Shown: positions 17,933 to 25,911, numbered from the stretch's first letter. The stretch: 39,483 nt of DNA from Eubacterium ramulus (GCF_003122485.1 NZ_JRFU01000048.1:1-39483), one strand, 5' to 3'. The notes: generated by a model not told the origin, from the letters alone. A program made the numbers and translations.

Positions 17933-18730
17933 TTATTCTCTGTCTTTTTTCCACTCGTCCAGATACCTGTGCCGGTATTTCAGCTCTGCATACTCTGTGA
18001 TCCGTTTCATGTAGACTGCATCATAAGCTCCGCCTACAGCACCAACCACCGGAATTCCCTGTAAGAACTTCATATACAGAAGCTCTTTTGACAAAGCTCC
18101 CGCCGTTTGTTCGATCTGCTCCTTATCCTGATACTCTTCCGGCAGTATTCCGTTTCTGATAAATTCATTTACTTTCCCGTCAATCTCACAAAGTGTATCC
18201 CCATAGGATACTGCTCCCCGGATCAATAATAAGATAAAATATTTTTCTTCCCTGCTTTCATAGCTGTATCCATACTGCAGAGCAGTCTCATAAATATTCT
18301 TTAAAATCATCCCTGTAAATACCGGAATATCCGGCAGACCGATTCCCAATACGCCCATCCCGATTCCAGACACACCGGATAGCAGTAAATTCTTTGTTCC
18401 CGTATCTCTTGCCTTTTTAGAAAAAGAGCGGAGGGATTTGGAATTCTGCTTTACATCCGCCATATACTGCCGCACCTGATAATCCTGCTCCAGTTTTGTC
18501 CGCTGATACGTCTTTTCAATAACCCCGGTTCCTTTCTCGAAAATCAGAGCAAATGCCTTCGCAAAAGCGGTATCCAATGTTTTCTGAAGTTTCGGCGGTA
18601 TCTTTTCCTCCAGTTTCTGATTCAGAATGCTCTCCCTTTTCTCTGAACGCTTCTGAAGGAATCTCTGCTCCTGTACTTCCAGCTTTTCCCACTCCTTCTG
18701 AAGCGGTGTCCTTTTATCAAATAATCGCAT
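17933..18730 (-). CDS. EcsC family protein
   Basis: This 265-residue protein has the EcsC-family core with a glycine-rich hydrophobic stretch (LLLSGVSGIGMGVLGIGLPDIPVFTGMIL, about 118-146), GYSYESREEKYFILLLI and a C-terminal GIPVVGAVGGAYDAVYMKRI. GGAGGTG precedes ATG 18730; the extra seven upstream codons overlap the ribosome site and are rejected. It is the last gene of a three-gene operon with YccF and a 144-residue protein, all downstream of the manganese riboswitch. The EcsC family function is unclear. Confidence 0.82.
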   Translation of the reverse strand: MRLFDKRTPLQKEWEKLEVQEQRFLQKRSEKRESILNQKLEEKIPPKLQKTLDTAFAKAFALIFEKGTGVIEKTYQRTKLEQDYQVRQYMADVKQNSKSLRSFSKKARDTGTKNLLLSGVSGIGMGVLGIGLPDIPVFTGMILKNIYETALQYGYSYESREEKYFILLLIRGAVSYGDTLCEIDGKVNEFIRNGILPEEYQDKEQIEQTAGALSKELLYMKFLQGIPVVGAVGGAYDAVYMKRITEYAELKYRHRYLDEWKKDRE

Positions 18731-18731
18731 C

Positions 18732-19091
18732 TTAATACACCTCCGCACCAAACGGCATCAATGCCAGTTTCGCCAGTTTAAACTGCTGTAAACCAAACGG
18801 GATTCCGATAATCGTCACACATAAAGCTGTACCCAACGCCAGATGCTCCAGTGCAAGAGGCAGACCGGATACAATCAGCCAGATGATATTCAAAAGGAAC
18901 GAACCAGCTCCGCCACCATACTGCACCTCTTTTCCAAAGGGGAAAAAACTAAGCGCCGCAAATTTAAAACACTGCATCCCCACCGGAATCCCCACAACGG
19001 TAATACACCAGAGACAACCTGCCAGACACCAGCTCAGCCCACTGACTGCGCCGCCAAACACAAACCACAACACATTTCCCAGGCATCCCAT
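18732..19091 (-). CDS. YccF-domain inner membrane protein
   Basis: This 119-residue protein has two copies of the YccF motif: LAGCLWCITVVGIPVGMQCFKFAALSFFPFGKEV (about 24-57) and LALGTALCVTIIGIPFGLQQFKLAKLALMPFGAEV (about 84-118). Each hydrophobic hairpin ends with a PFGxxV tail. Length matches the family. It overlaps or abuts the EcsC gene and follows the 144-residue gene by 3 bp, so the three are translated together. The family is thought to be membrane-embedded; its transport role is unproven. Confidence 0.88.
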   Translation of the reverse strand: MGCLGNVLWFVFGGAVSGLSWCLAGCLWCITVVGIPVGMQCFKFAALSFFPFGKEVQYGGGAGSFLLNIIWLIVSGLPLALEHLALGTALCVTIIGIPFGLQQFKLAKLALMPFGAEVY

Positions 19092-19094
19092 ATG

Positions 19095-19529
19095 CTACAC
19101 CTCCCCATTCATCCGATTTTTCACATCAGCAAGTATCTTTTCTATCCGGTTGATGGCATCATCCACCTGTTCTCTTGCATCTGCAATCTTGCTCTGCACC
19201 ATATAATCTGCCACCAGCCCGTCCAGAAAGAAATCCGCAAAGGAAAGGAAGCTGCCGATTTCCATGCGCAGATCCAAGGAAACCTGCACATCTCTTAATT
19301 CTCTCTGAAAACGCTGAATATCGCTTTTCGCCTGTTCCATCAACGCAGCTGCGTCATTCATTTTAGAATGCTTCACAAAGTCACTGATAAAGCCTCCTCC
19401 AAGCATATCAAAAATGCCCCAGTTTCTCGCACTTCCCAACTTATCCCTTGCTGCGTAAAGGCTCTGAAGCGCCCGCTCCCCTGCCTGTACTGCTTCCTGC
19501 ATTTCCCGTTTCATCATTTCGTTACTCAT
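19095..19529 (-). CDS. Conserved coiled-coil protein, first gene of riboswitch operon
   Basis: This 144-residue soluble helical protein (REMQEAVQAGERALQSLYAARDKLGSARNWGIFDMLGGGFISDFVKHSKMNDA...) has heptad-like helices flanking a glycine-rich turn (GIFDMLGGGFISDF). AAAGAGAGGA lies before the ATG. It is the first gene downstream of the yybP-ykoY element and is tightly linked to the YccF and EcsC genes. Family not named by me; function unknown, though the riboswitch hints at metal homeostasis or envelope stress. Confidence 0.7.
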   Translation of the reverse strand: MSNEMMKREMQEAVQAGERALQSLYAARDKLGSARNWGIFDMLGGGFISDFVKHSKMNDAAALMEQAKSDIQRFQRELRDVQVSLDLRMEIGSFLSFADFFLDGLVADYMVQSKIADAREQVDDAINRIEKILADVKNRMNGEV

Positions 19530-19587
19530 CGTTTATCCTCTCTTTCTTTTTAGCAGACTATTGCGGCAGATTTTCTATATTTCATAA

Positions 19588-19720
19588 TAAAAAAAGACTC
19601 CTATCATGACCTCTGCCACAATAAAAGTCTTGCTATCTCATTTGCTACGGGTATCTCTCGATACCGGTTGTCGGTTACAAAACCACCTCTTTCAAGGCGT
19701 TCAGCTACTCCCTTTTTTGC
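19588..19720 (-). ncRNA. yybP-ykoY manganese riboswitch with overlapping terminator
   Basis: On the minus strand the RNA begins AAAAAAGGGAGUAGC and ends in AUAGCAAGACUUUUAU. These match the two conserved strands (AAAGGGGAGUAGC and UUUAGCAAGACCUUU) of the yybP-ykoY aptamer. ACCGAC and a GGUAUCGAGAGAUACC hairpin stand where that aptamer has ACCGGC and a P4-type hairpin. The 3' strand AAGACU also pairs with AGUCUU (19592-19597), followed by a T run. Ligand-bound P1 would therefore block the terminator: an ON switch. Matched by eye only. Confidence 0.8.
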
Positions 19721-19728
19721 TTGAGATG

Positions 19729-19757
19729 AATATAACATATTGGAAATAATTTGTCAA
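19729..19757 (-). promoter_or_regulatory. Promoter of the riboswitch operon
   Basis: On the minus strand TTGACA (complement at 19752-19757), a 17-bp spacer and TATATT (19729-19734) form a near-consensus promoter directly before the riboswitch. Confidence 0.8.
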
Positions 19758-19758
19758 A

Positions 19759-20091
19759 TCATGCATTTTTCTTTTCCAACCGTTCCGCTTCTCTGGCAAA
19801 TACATGCGAGATATCAAACAGTTCCGGTACATCTGATATGGTACACACATTCACACAATAATTGAGCCATGGAAATTCTTTTGTCATCTGATAAATAACT
19901 GCCATGGCTTTTGCTTCTGACATTGCTTCCACCGAATGATATCCCGATCCCTGAATATGCTCAAATCCGTTTGCTTCAAAAAAGTCCCTTACATCCGCAT
20001 ATGCATTATGCCAGTCACCTTTCGGATAATATTCCTTTAGTGCTTGTGTATTCAGGTCAAAATTGATGCCTTTCCTCTGTAAGCTGTCCAT
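19759..20091 (-). CDS. VapD-family protein (putative Cas2-like RNase toxin)
   Basis: This 110-residue protein reads INFDLNTQALKEYYPKG, then AYADVRDFFEANGFEHIQGSGYHS. These match the VapD pattern (AxxFDLxxxxLxxxYP, AYxDIxxxLxxxGFxxxQGSxY), a ferredoxin-like fold related to Cas2 with RNase activity in characterised members. It starts 3 bp after the stop of a 96-residue gene, the usual toxin-antitoxin coupling. It is likely a stabilisation or stress module of the element; activity is inferred from family. Confidence 0.8.
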   Translation of the reverse strand: MDSLQRKGINFDLNTQALKEYYPKGDWHNAYADVRDFFEANGFEHIQGSGYHSVEAMSEAKAMAVIYQMTKEFPWLNYCVNVCTISDVPELFDISHVFAREAERLEKKNA

Positions 20092-20094
20092 CTG

Positions 20095-20385
20095 TTAGTT
20101 CCTTATAAAGTCTGTAATCAGGTTCTCCTTTTCTGTTCCGTTATACCAGAAACACTCTAACAAATTCTCTGCAATTCCTACGGAGTTTTTCAACTGAAAG
20201 ATTGCTGCCCAGAATCTTCCATAGTCCTGCTTGCGTCCCCGGTCAAGATAAATCCTGCTTCCAAGGGCTTTGACTGCACAGCTTAAATCCTCCTGCTCAA
20301 AAATCTGATCTGCCTGTTCACACATCTGATTTACCGTTTCCGGAGCGAGCTTGCTTGTATCAAATTTAAGTTCTACTTTATACAT
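20095..20385 (-). CDS. Putative antitoxin partner of VapD-like protein
   Basis: This 96-residue acidic protein (MYKVELKFDTSKLAPETVNQMCEQADQIFEQEDL, then YLDRGRKQDYGRFWAAIFQLKNS) begins at ATG 20385 after AAAGGATGAG. The longer upstream frame has no ribosome site. It precedes the VapD-like gene by 3 bp, and upstream small partners are typical of VapD modules. No DNA-binding motif is obvious, so direct toxin neutralisation rather than autoregulation would be my guess. Confidence 0.65.
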   Translation of the reverse strand: MYKVELKFDTSKLAPETVNQMCEQADQIFEQEDLSCAVKALGSRIYLDRGRKQDYGRFWAAIFQLKNSVGIAENLLECFWYNGTEKENLITDFIRN

Positions 20386-20506
20386 TATACTCATCCTTTC
20401 ATACAACAAATGACTGAGTGACTCTTCTCTTTCTACTGTAATTCTACCATGAAACCTATATAAAGTCATTCCCCATTTTCACTTGCTTTAATATAAATTT
20501 TTCCTT

Positions 20507-21403
20507 TTATTTTGGAAACACAATCTCCACACAGAACTCATTCCCTTCTATCCGGGCGCTGATTTTCCCATCCATACGAAGTACCAGCTCTTTCGCAATT
20601 GATAAGCCGAGACCGCTGGAAGTCTTACTGCGTGCTTCATCCGCTTTATAAAACCGTTCAAACACCTGATCTACATTTATTTTTTCCACATGACATACTT
20701 GATTTTTTATCTGTATCCGGATGTTGTTTTCAACTTCTTCCAGTGAAATACTGATTTTCTTCTCCCCGTGATCCAGTCCGTTTTTTATGATATTCTGAAA
20801 AATTCTCTGGATTCCCTGTTCATTTCCGTTCATAAACAGCAGTTTATCTGTAATCTGTATCTCCGGTTCAATTCCTCTGCCCGTCCATTCATCGTAGTAG
20901 GAAAATATGGTATCTTTCAAAATCTTGTTGATACAGCAGGATGACATTTCCAGATGAAAAGAATCGTTTTTAAGTTTTGTAAAAGTAAATAATTCTTCCA
21001 GCATTTCTTTCAGGCTGCCGATTCTCTCCTGTATGATCTTCATATACCGTCTCTGCTCTTCCTGGTCTTCACAGGTTTCCATTAACTGAAAATATCCGTC
21101 AAGGGATGTCAAAGGAGTACGGATATCATGTGAGAGATTTGTATATGTATCCGAAATCATCTCCTCTTTCTTCAAGTATTCCTTCTTTTCCCTTCGCTTC
21201 AGTTCCAGCCATTCGTTTAAAACATCTGCCAACTCACCAATGCCTCCAAAATCCATTTCTCTGGTAATCAGCATGTTGCTGTCGTGCTTCATCAGAAACG
21301 ACAACTGGCGGCAGATGTCTTTCACCTGCCGCTGGTATTTCCAAAATAACATTCCTTGTACCAGTATCACTGCTATCAATAGCACGAACCCTAGTTTTAT
21401 CAT
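20507..21403 (-). CDS. Sensor histidine kinase
   Basis: This 298-residue kinase has one clear N-terminal membrane segment (about 4-22) and almost no extracytoplasmic loop. The HisKA box is LSHDIRTPLTSL (His92). The ATPase domain has FQNIIKNGLDHG as N-box and SGLGLSIAKEL as G-box. The small sensor suggests that it reads its transporter partner rather than a ligand directly. It is the last gene of the operon response regulator, ABC ATPase, permease, kinase, starting 1 bp after the permease stop. Such modules usually answer to antimicrobial peptides or lantibiotics. Confidence 0.92.
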   Translation of the reverse strand: MIKLGFVLLIAVILVQGMLFWKYQRQVKDICRQLSFLMKHDSNMLITREMDFGGIGELADVLNEWLELKRREKKEYLKKEEMISDTYTNLSHDIRTPLTSLDGYFQLMETCEDQEEQRRYMKIIQERIGSLKEMLEELFTFTKLKNDSFHLEMSSCCINKILKDTIFSYYDEWTGRGIEPEIQITDKLLFMNGNEQGIQRIFQNIIKNGLDHGEKKISISLEEVENNIRIQIKNQVCHVEKINVDQVFERFYKADEARSKTSSGLGLSIAKELVLRMDGKISARIEGNEFCVEIVFPK

Positions 21404-22255
21404 TTAGATATCTCTCTTTCTGAATACCCATGCTGTCAGTAATGTAACCACGATTCCGAACGCCGCCGCAATCACAACTGCCGTCAGGCATTCCTTATTG
21501 GTCGGTGACATGGATAAAAGTGCAATCTTTCCTGTCACTGTATATTTCAAAATCTGGAAATTCTCCACACCTGCCTTCTGGATCAAATGATTGATCACTC
21601 CGTATAAGACAATCATGGTATTCATGCACAGGCAGATAACAATCGTCATGCTGAACACGTTGCTGTTCAAAACCACCGCAATCGCCATACTGATTAGTAC
21701 CAGTGCATAATGAAGCAAAATCTGAATACCAAAGTATCTCAGCAACTCGCTTCCATTCCCCCACTCCAGATATCCGAAGTACATCTGCTGTGCAATAATC
21801 TGAATGATGAAATAAAGCAGCATGGTAACAGTCGTATACACAAACAACACGGAAGCTTTGGAAAAGATCAGGTTTCTCCGGCTCCTTACCTGCCCGCCGA
21901 TATTTTTAATATAACCGCTTCCTATATCTGCACTGGAAAACAGCACTGTAAAAATCACCAGAAACAACGCCACAAACTTCGCCTGCAGGTTTGCATATAC
22001 CTGATCAAAGACCGTTACTTTTTCTCCCGGCTGTGTCGGCAGGAATACGGACATTCCCATATTGATGGTTTCTGGTTTCACTGTTTCTGCAATGCTTTCT
22101 GTCTGCTGTTGTTCCGCTTCCTTGTTCATCGTATCAATATCCAGTTTCGACATGGATGTGGAGAAGAATATAGCTGCCGCCATCACAATCCATACCACAT
22201 ACATACTTTTTGTCCGGACCATCCGGTACAGATCCATTTTTATCATATTAAGCAT
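21404..22255 (-). CDS. ABC-2 type transporter permease
   Basis: This 283-residue membrane protein has about six hydrophobic helices (first at about 17-32) and a long extracytoplasmic loop between the first two (about 33-85). The middle helices contain FVALFLVIFTVLFSSADIGSGYIKNI, typical of ABC-2 permeases. It overlaps the ATPase gene stop by 8 bp. With the ATPase it should form an exporter or self-protection pump, likely against peptides. Confidence 0.85.
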   Translation of the reverse strand: MLNMIKMDLYRMVRTKSMYVVWIVMAAAIFFSTSMSKLDIDTMNKEAEQQQTESIAETVKPETINMGMSVFLPTQPGEKVTVFDQVYANLQAKFVALFLVIFTVLFSSADIGSGYIKNIGGQVRSRRNLIFSKASVLFVYTTVTMLLYFIIQIIAQQMYFGYLEWGNGSELLRYFGIQILLHYALVLISMAIAVVLNSNVFSMTIVICLCMNTMIVLYGVINHLIQKAGVENFQILKYTVTGKIALLSMSPTNKECLTAVVIAAAFGIVVTLLTAWVFRKRDI

Positions 22256-23165
22256 TTTGATTCCCTCCTGTCAGATTCAAGAAATAGGTTTCCAGTTCTT
22301 CACTGGTAATGGAAATTCCATTGACCAAAATTCCTGCTTTTGCCAGTTCCATATTGACATTGGCGCTTTCATTCAATCGTTCAAATATATGGATATGGCT
22401 CTTATCTGTAACCTGATAGTTGGTAAATCCCATTCTGTCCAGAATCGGGACTGCCTGCTCCGGATGGATTAACTCTATTTCAATCCGTTCACTGCAGCGT
22501 TTCATCAGTTCTTCGCTTGTCAGCTCCTGCAGAAGACTTCCATTATGGATAATTCCATAATCCGTTGCAATCTTAGATAATTCCTCTAAAATATGACTGG
22601 ATATCAAAATCGTCATATTCCGTTCATCTTGCAGTCTCTGTATGGTATCACGCACCTCTGCAATTCCCTGGGGATCAAGCCCATTGATCGGTTCATCAAG
22701 GACCAGGAGATCCGGCTCCCCGACCAGTGCCAGCCCGATTCCGAGACGCTGCTTCATTCCAAGGGAAAAATGTTTCGTTTTTTTCTTTCCGACACCTTCC
22801 AGTCCGACCGTCTCTAAGATATCTTCGATGTATCCCTTTTTCCGAATACCAAACAATTCACATTTTATTTTCAGGTTTGTATATGCATTCATGTTGCCAT
22901 ACAGCCCCGGTGCTTCAATCAGACACCCCACACGAGAACGAATCCTCTCCAGTTCTTTTCCTTTACACCCGAACATCTCAATCTCTCCGGCTGTCGGTCT
23001 TGCAAGTCCACTGATCATCTTCAGGCAAGTCGTCTTTCCCGCACCGTTCCGTCCGATAAATCCATAGATAGCACCCTTTTTTATGTGAAGGTTTACTTTA
23101 TCCACTGCCTTATGATGACCATACTGCTTCGTCAATCCATTTGTACTTAATAACAATTCACTCAA
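22248..23165 (-). CDS. ABC transporter ATP-binding protein (lantibiotic-protection type)
   Basis: This ATPase of 305-308 residues has Walker A GRNGAGKTT, signature HFSLGMKQRLG, Walker B DLLVLDEP and the H-loop SSHILEEL. It has about 90 extra C-terminal residues, as in BcrA/MutF-type ATPases. I favour the TTG at 23165 because the upstream ATG (23174) directly abuts its GGAG, leaving no spacing. It is downstream of the response regulator by about 80 bp and overlaps the permease gene. Confidence 0.9.
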   Translation of the reverse strand: MSELLLSTNGLTKQYGHHKAVDKVNLHIKKGAIYGFIGRNGAGKTTCLKMISGLARPTAGEIEMFGCKGKELERIRSRVGCLIEAPGLYGNMNAYTNLKIKCELFGIRKKGYIEDILETVGLEGVGKKKTKHFSLGMKQRLGIGLALVGEPDLLVLDEPINGLDPQGIAEVRDTIQRLQDERNMTILISSHILEELSKIATDYGIIHNGSLLQELTSEELMKRCSERIEIELIHPEQAVPILDRMGFTNYQVTDKSHIHIFERLNESANVNMELAKAGILVNGISITSEELETYFLNLTGGNQNA

Positions 23166-23251
23166 TGCTTTCATCTCCTTTTCTTATCTGCTGTTATCAT
23201 ATCGGATAAATCCTAATCAAACGCAAATAAATAGTAAAAAAAGAGTAAAGA

Positions 23252-23941
23252 TTAAGAATGCAGACGGTAGCCGATTCCCCATACGGTATCAATATATTCC
23301 TCCTGCGTTACTGCTTTTATCTTTTTCCGGATATTGCTGATATGTACATCCAGTGTCTTTGTCTCTCCCATATAGTGTTCATCCCACGCATATTCAAAAA
23401 TCTCTTCTTTGCTGAAGACCTGTTTCGGATGCTCCAGTAAAAGCTCCAGAATTGCAAATTCCTGCTTTGTAATTTTGGGAAGCAGCACTCCGGCAATCCG
23501 GACTTCAAAGCGCTCACGGTCCAGTTCCAGGTTTTTATATGACACGCTTTTATGTTCCGGCTCCTGCTGCATATGGCGGAGCTGAACCTGAATCCGGGCA
23601 AGCACCTCCTGTATCTCAAACGGTTTTGTAATGTAATCATCTGCCCCACTGGTAAGAAGCCCGATTTTTTCATCCAATCCGTCTTTGGCTGTCAGGACAA
23701 TAACCGGCGTATTGCCCTGTTTCCGAATCTGGGCAAGCACCTCTTCTCCTGAAATTCCCGGAAGCATCAGATCCAATAGAATCAAAGAAAAGCCCGCCTT
23801 ATCCATCTGGAACAGCATCCTCGCTTCCGTCCCGGAAAAAGCCTGTACCGTCTCATACCCTGCTTTCTGTAATGCCGTATATAAAAGATTATTGATATCC
23901 GTATCGTCTTCTACAATCAGAATTCTGTTTTTCTGCTCCAT
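23252..23941 (-). CDS. OmpR-family response regulator
   Basis: This 229-residue regulator has a receiver domain (about 5-118) with acidic pocket VEDD, phospho-acceptor Asp57 in LILLDLMLP, LTAK and TKPFE. A winged-helix DNA-binding domain follows (about 130-228; TLDVHISNIRKKI, VWGIGYRL). GGAAGGATGAG precedes ATG 23941. It is the first gene of the minus-strand operon controlling the adjacent transporter, with its promoter at about 23976-24005. Confidence 0.95.
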   Translation of the reverse strand: MEQKNRILIVEDDTDINNLLYTALQKAGYETVQAFSGTEARMLFQMDKAGFSLILLDLMLPGISGEEVLAQIRKQGNTPVIVLTAKDGLDEKIGLLTSGADDYITKPFEIQEVLARIQVQLRHMQQEPEHKSVSYKNLELDRERFEVRIAGVLLPKITKQEFAILELLLEHPKQVFSKEEIFEYAWDEHYMGETKTLDVHISNIRKKIKAVTQEEYIDTVWGIGYRLHS

Positions 23942-23975
23942 TTTTCTCATCCTTCCATTTTCCGATTTAAACAAT

Positions 23976-24005
23976 ATTATATTGCACTTTTATAACTATG
24001 TCCAA
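23976..24005 (-). promoter_or_regulatory. Promoter of the response-regulator operon
   Basis: On the minus strand TTGGAC (complement 24000-24005), an 18-bp spacer and TATAAT (23976-23981). It diverges from the SSB-operon promoter about 60 bp away. Confidence 0.7.
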
Positions 24006-24065
24006 AATTCTTTTGATATTATCCTTCCACCTCGTCTACATATGCTATATATAGTTCTAATTCTT

Positions 24066-24094
24066 TTGACATATGCTATATCTTGTGTTAATAT
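24066..24094 (+). promoter_or_regulatory. Element promoter P1 (SSB operon)
   Basis: TTGACA (24066-24071), 17-bp spacer TATGCTATATCTTGTGT and TAATAT (24089-24094). The spacer is nearly identical to that of the promoter at 39246. ACATATGCTATAT is also present about 31 bp upstream (about 24040-24052), giving a direct repeat that may be an operator. Confidence 0.8.
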
Positions 24095-24134
24095 AATCTT
24101 GTATTTAAGTTTTTGTGCTGTCCCGTCATAGGAG

Positions 24135-24229
24135 TCTGGACCATTCATCCAGAAGCATATGCAGTTTAAGTTTGGAAAATCGTGTCATTATACTGCCGTT
24201 TTATACGGTGCTATAATGGCACTTTTTTT
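24135..24229 (+). promoter_or_regulatory. Leader attenuator L1 before the SSB operon
   Basis: The leader holds a small hairpin TCTGGA/TCCAGA (24135-24153) and the motif GCAGTTTAAGTTTGGAAA (24161-24178). A long terminator hairpin GTGTCATTATA/TATAATGGCAC (24182-24222, with inner CCGT/ACGG stem) follows, then TTTTTTT (24223-24229). The SSB start is 47 nt further. An intrinsic terminator in front of an essential operon implies regulated read-through. The motif recurs at 39322 with the same spacing to a terminator. Confidence 0.75.
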
Positions 24230-24275
24230 ATTTTAATCTATTTTAACGCCCAAAGAGGCAGAAAGGAGAATTTTT

Positions 24276-24977
24276 ATGTCAGCAATTTTAACAATTTTAG
24301 GGAGGGCCACAAGAGATCCTGAGATGCAGCAAGGAAAAAATTCCGGTACGGAATATGTTTCTCTGGACATTGCAGTTTCACAGCGAGGCCAGGATGGAAA
24401 GGAAGAAACCATTTACTATCAGTGCTATTTTAACAAGTTCCTTGCAGAACGCTTAGCAAAAGCAGGCGTAAAGAAAGGAACCGGGCTGATGATCTATGGT
24501 GATCTGGAGCTTCATCCGTTCATTTATCAGAAAGGAAAGAATGCGGGGCAGGCAAATGCCGGTCCGAGGATCAATGTCAAGGACTGGCACTTTGTACCAT
24601 CCAACCGTTCTGACAGCAATACCGGACATCCGGGTGCAAACCAGAACAGCCAGCCGAATGGTGGTGCGGCAACGCCCGGTGCAGCCGGCAATGGCAGCTA
24701 CCCAATGCAGGGAAATCCCAATGGCAGCTACCAGAATCAGGCAATGCCTGGCGGCTATCCACAGCAGGGAATGGCTCCTGCTAACGGTGCCTACACGCCT
24801 CCTGCAAATGGCGGACAGTATCAGGCTCCGCCAAACGGAACCGGTCAGCCACAGAGCAGCTACCCGCCGCAGGGCAGTTATACCGGAATGCCAAATTACG
24901 GAGGTATGCCGGGCAGTCAGCCAACTGACGGCTTTCAAAATGTGCCGGAACAGATGGCATCCCAGTTGCCCTATTAA
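24276..24977 (+). CDS. ssb: Single-stranded DNA-binding protein with long disordered tail
   Basis: The 233-residue protein has an OB-fold SSB domain at about 1-112 (LGRATRDPEMQQ, YVSLDIAVSQRG, IYYQCYFNKFLAERLA, GLMIYGDLELHPF). A Gly/Gln/Pro/Asn-rich tail of about 115 residues follows. The usual acidic C-terminal tip (DDDIPF type) is absent; it ends EQMASQLPY. AGAAAGGAG precedes the ATG. As first gene of the second backbone operon it probably protects single strands during conjugation or element replication. Confidence 0.88.
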   Translation: MSAILTILGRATRDPEMQQGKNSGTEYVSLDIAVSQRGQDGKEETIYYQCYFNKFLAERLAKAGVKKGTGLMIYGDLELHPFIYQKGKNAGQANAGPRINVKDWHFVPSNRSDSNTGHPGANQNSQPNGGAATPGAAGNGSYPMQGNPNGSYQNQAMPGGYPQQGMAPANGAYTPPANGGQYQAPPNGTGQPQSSYPPQGSYTGMPNYGGMPGSQPTDGFQNVPEQMASQLPY

Positions 24978-24998
24978 CTCTCAAGGAACCCTATGTTG

Positions 24999-25046
24999 AG
25001 GAATTGCATTTATCATCTTTGTGATGATGCAGTTCCTCTTTTTCAT
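24999..25046 (+). terminator. Hairpin after ssb
   Basis: AGGAATTGCAT and ATGCAGTTCCT pair over 11 bp with one wobble, followed by CTTTTTC. It would reduce transcription beyond ssb, making SSB the most expressed product of the operon. Confidence 0.75.
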
Positions 25047-25118
25047 GTCCGGAAGCGGCGATTTCCCATCCAGCTTCCGGGCTTGTCTAAGAATCATGAA
25101 TCAGAAAGGAATCAGCTC

Positions 25119-25895
25119 ATGAAAAAATCAAATCGAAAAAAATTCTTACAGTTTGTCGTGCTTGTACTGTTTCTTGCAGCACTTTTCGTACCACAGGATG
25201 CCAACCGGCTTCTGATTGCAGGCATTGCCCTGATCGGTATCGGAGTCACGCTGTTCAGTTATCTTCTCCCGCTTTTCACGGAACGCCTGAAAAACAGGGA
25301 GCATAAGCTACGAAAACGCCCAGAAAGAACTCGTCATCTGGAAGGAACACCTGATCTGGAAACCATTCTCTGGAGACAGATCAAATTCCAGATTACCGGA
25401 AAGCTCAAGGAAGCCTTCCCGGATGCCACATGGGATTTTGTGAAAGAACCACCGCTCTCCCAGATACTGGATGGGGAACCATTACGGATTCGCACACGGA
25501 ATACCGGAAGTTATAATTTTGCGGAAATTCTCATGGATGCCCGTGGCAGTCTGACGCTTCAGATGATGACCATTGAATCCTTACATAAAAAGGAACCGTC
25601 AGAAGGAAATCCGGATTCCAGACCAGCCGTTAATCCCAAATCATGGTATTCCCTGATTGGGAAACCGCTACTGATGGAATTGGTCGGTGACTTACAGGCA
25701 AGGGGCTATGAAAAGCTGTTTATCAACGAGCAGGGAGATGTCTATATTCTGAACGGCACTGAACCGGAAGTCCGGGGAAAGCTGGAACATTTCCCGCCCA
25801 AAGATTACTGGGGCGAATTGACGGAGATTTTTACTGAAGATGAATTGACCACAGAAGAGACCGAGCAGGCACTGGAACTGTCCTGGATCTCATAA
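25119..25895 (+). CDS. Membrane-anchored hypothetical protein
   Basis: I chose ATG 25119 because GAAAGGAATCAGCTC precedes it, while the upstream frame runs through the terminator. The 258-residue product has two hydrophobic segments (about 9-24 and 30-53) and a soluble C-terminal domain of about 200 residues beginning after RLKNREHKLRKRPERT. No family recognised. The ATPase gene starts 16 nt after its stop, and the product could tether or regulate the AAA/VWA machine at the membrane, but this is only positional inference. Confidence 0.65.
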   Translation: MKKSNRKKFLQFVVLVLFLAALFVPQDANRLLIAGIALIGIGVTLFSYLLPLFTERLKNREHKLRKRPERTRHLEGTPDLETILWRQIKFQITGKLKEAFPDATWDFVKEPPLSQILDGEPLRIRTRNTGSYNFAEILMDARGSLTLQMMTIESLHKKEPSEGNPDSRPAVNPKSWYSLIGKPLLMELVGDLQARGYEKLFINEQGDVYILNGTEPEVRGKLEHFPPKDYWGELTEIFTEDELTTEETEQALELSWIS

Positions 25896-25911
25896 GAAGG
25901 AGGAACGAATC

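Noticed and set aside
23552-24131. Plus-strand frames antisense to the response regulator
   Set aside because: Composition is poor, there is no ribosome site, and they run across the promoter region; the minus-strand regulator has all receiver motifs.
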